From Bacteroidales bacterium (GTDB lineage Bacteria; Bacteroidota; Bacteroidia; Bacteroidales; F082), in the NCBI GenBank assembly GCA_024689285.1, contig JAILDR010000036.1, forward strand, positions 1 through 22,902: a stretch of 22,902 nucleotides of DNA. The letters run 5' to 3'. The notes beneath the pieces are model-generated. The model was not told the DNA's origin. It was given only the letters and a program-made list of their open reading frames with translations, and ran no database searches. Shown here piece after piece: positions 21,907 through 22,902 of the stretch (its first letter is position 1; every line of letters starts with the position of its first letter). A program made the translations under genes and the position numbers.

Positions 21907-22311
21907 TTATGCCATTGCCTGTCTCAATTCCTCGGCAAACTGCTGCACACTCAGCTTGATGCGTTCCTGCGTCTTGGGAGATGGATGCCTGCGGCCACAA
22001 ACGTACTGCGAGAGCTGCGTCTTGTTGATTCCAGTCATGCGCGACAAACCTGCCAGTGTCAGCAATCCTTTATAATGGTGCAGGAAAGCAGAGGCGTCGT
22101 AGACAAACTCGAATTCTGCCTCAACGTTCTCACCGGTGCGTTCCAGATGGTCTTTCCTGAATGCCTCAAAGGTGGCAAGATAATCCTTCTTAGCCTCCTC
22201 GGCTGAATACCCTTCGCCGAAGAAACCGAAAGGAAGGTCTTCGTTGTGATACACGGTGTAGAATCCGTTGTCCGTGCATTCAATATGGGCTTTGATGTGT
22301 TTCTTTTCCAT
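21907..22311 (-). CDS. hicB: HicB-type antitoxin with C-terminal helix-turn-helix
   Basis: 134-residue antitoxin. The N-terminal HicB partial RNase-H-like fold (about 5-55, HIKAHIECTDNGFYTVYHNE and GEGYSAEEAKKDYLATFEAF) would bind and mask HicA. The C-terminal XRE-like helix-turn-helix (about 82-130, LLTLAGLSRMTGINKTQLSQYVCG) would bind the operon's operator. It starts 16 bp after hicA ends, so the order is toxin first, as usual for hicAB. A palindrome overlapping the promoter region upstream of hicA is a likely target. Confidence 0.88.
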   Translation of the reverse strand: MEKKHIKAHIECTDNGFYTVYHNEDLPFGFFGEGYSAEEAKKDYLATFEAFRKDHLERTGENVEAEFEFVYDASAFLHHYKGLLTLAGLSRMTGINKTQLSQYVCGRRHPSPKTQERIKLSVQQFAEELRQAMA

Positions 22312-22327
22312 AATATCTTTTCTGTTA

Positions 22328-22516
22328 TTATTCCAATCCCGAGCTCGCTTTTATTGATTTCAGTGTCCCAGATGCCACTTCTTCGCTGCGATGATGGCTC
22401 ATTTTGAAACACTTTTTCGTTACTGGGCTATACCACAACGGATGTCCGTTCATGTCTTTTCCTGTGTAGTAGCACCCGATTCTGCTTAGTTTCCGTTCGA
22501 GTTCGCTGTACTTCAT
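22328..22516 (-). CDS. hicA: HicA-type toxin (predicted mRNA interferase)
   Basis: 62-residue toxin with the double-stranded-RNA-binding-like HicA fold: MKYSELERKLSRIGCYY, the active-site His25 in NGHPLWYSP, and the SEEVASGTLKSI C-terminal segment. It should cleave mRNA when free of HicB. The open frame extends 26 codons upstream, but that part crosses the -7 element and the operator, so the ATG at 22516, which begins the family's usual MKYSEL, is preferred. It forms an operon with hicB downstream. Confidence 0.88.
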   Translation of the reverse strand: MKYSELERKLSRIGCYYTGKDMNGHPLWYSPVTKKCFKMSHHRSEEVASGTLKSIKASSGLE

Positions 22517-22537
22517 AGAAGTTTTTCTTTGACGTTG

Positions 22538-22545
22538 CAAAGATA
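22538..22545 (-). promoter_or_regulatory. Predicted -7 element TATCTTTG for hicAB
   Basis: Exact TAnnTTTG match on the minus strand, 21 bp before the hicA ATG, directly next to the operator palindrome. Confidence 0.62.
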
Positions 22546-22546
22546 A

Positions 22547-22566
22547 TGCTATTTTTCTAAATAGCA
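22547..22566. promoter_or_regulatory. Candidate hicAB operator
   Basis: Perfect 8-bp inverted repeat TGCTATTT-TTCT-AAATAGCA, one base upstream of the -7 element on the hicAB side, filling the region between -7 and -33. This fits a dimeric helix-turn-helix repressor such as HicB and suggests autoregulation. Confidence 0.6.
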
Positions 22567-22594
22567 AAATTTGTTCTGTTAAAAGCATCAGCAC

Positions 22595-22776
22595 GTTCCC
22601 GCAACAACTTGCCCGCGTTTGCTTAATCTGATTTCAAAAGCCATTTTCAAAAAAATGATGCCGTAATGATGCCGTAATGATGCGGTGATGGTGTTTTTTG
22701 TAATTTTGCCATCCGAGGAATTAGGAAATGCGAAGCATTCGACGGAGTCAATGCGGAATGCGTGATGGAGTCAACA
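22595..22776. other. Intergenic region with 3 x 11-bp array and an orphan -7 element
   Basis: It contains the tandem 11-bp units ATGATGCCGTA, ATGATGCCGTA and ATGATGCGGTG (22655-22687) and TAATTTTG (22701-22708, + strand), an exact -7 match. No gene follows before the window ends, so any driven gene lies beyond the MITE-like copy. GGAGTCAA also occurs twice in the last 35 bp. Confidence 0.5.
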
Positions 22777-22902
22777 ACTCCCCCGGCCTGCGGCCACCCC
22801 CTCTCAGAGGGGGAAACGCAAAGCGCAGCGAAGGATGATAAGCAGGCAGAATCTGCCCCAATCGACGTCCGGCAGGCTTCCCCCTCTGAGAGGGGGGCAG
22901 GG
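22777..22902. mobile_element. MITE-like palindromic element, copy 2 (runs off window end)
   Basis: It begins ACTCCCCC (22777-22784) and has the same two 17-bp near-palindromes as copy 1, CCCCCTCTCAGAGGGGG (22797-22813) and CCCCCTCTGAGAGGGGG (22880-22896), spaced 83 bp start to start (84 in copy 1). The inner edges are shared (AAxCGCAAxG after the first, CCGGxAGGxTT before the second), while the middle has diverged. The right end lies outside the window. Confidence 0.62.

Overview
The window looks like a chromosomal stretch of a Bacteroidales bacterium (phylum Bacteroidota). The reasons are: a TonB-dependent receptor with a carboxypeptidase-regulatory-like N-terminal domain paired with DUF4249 lipoproteins; a gingipain-family protease ending in a type IX secretion (T9SS) sorting domain; a DUF6266-type protein; and several exact matches to the Bacteroidota sigma-ABfr -7 element TAnnTTTG just upstream of genes. 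The genus cannot be fixed from this sequence.

Layout. 1-1.67 kb: 3' part of valyl-tRNA synthetase (+). 1.74-5.93 kb: a minus-strand operon of a TonB-dependent receptor followed by two paralogous DUF4249 lipoproteins, probably one outer-membrane uptake system with two surface partners. 6.03-11.08 kb: a DNA-damage tolerance cassette. An XRE/S24 self-cleaving repressor (+) is divergent from a translationally coupled pair, a Y-family polymerase (dinB-like) and a short DnaE-type polymerase. The divergent promoter region holds two oppositely oriented copies of one motif, a candidate shared operator. 11.2-12.2 kb: a lipoprotein of unknown function, closed by a bidirectional terminator shared with a convergent CstA-family transporter (12.28-13.73 kb, -). 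13.8-18.6 kb: a plus-strand run of a C25 (gingipain-like) secreted protease, a SpoU/TrmH RNA methyltransferase that overlaps its stop codon, and a YjjG-like HAD phosphatase.

18.65-22.9 kb is accessory. It contains a nest of REP-like and MITE-like repeats, a DUF6266 protein fused to a chitobiase-C-like domain through a repetitive Gly/Ser/Asn linker, a striking 145-bp dyad (4 x 8-bp units, 32-bp perfect hairpin, 4 x 8-bp inverted units), a RelE-type toxin-antitoxin pair, a possible gene remnant, a HicAB pair with a clear operator palindrome, and a second copy of the MITE-like element that runs off the window end.

The points most worth following are the repressor/dinB/dnaE cassette with its paired motif, the symmetric dyad at 20.66-20.81 kb, and the two-copy palindrome-bearing element. 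No tRNA, rRNA, CRISPR array or transposase gene was recognised.
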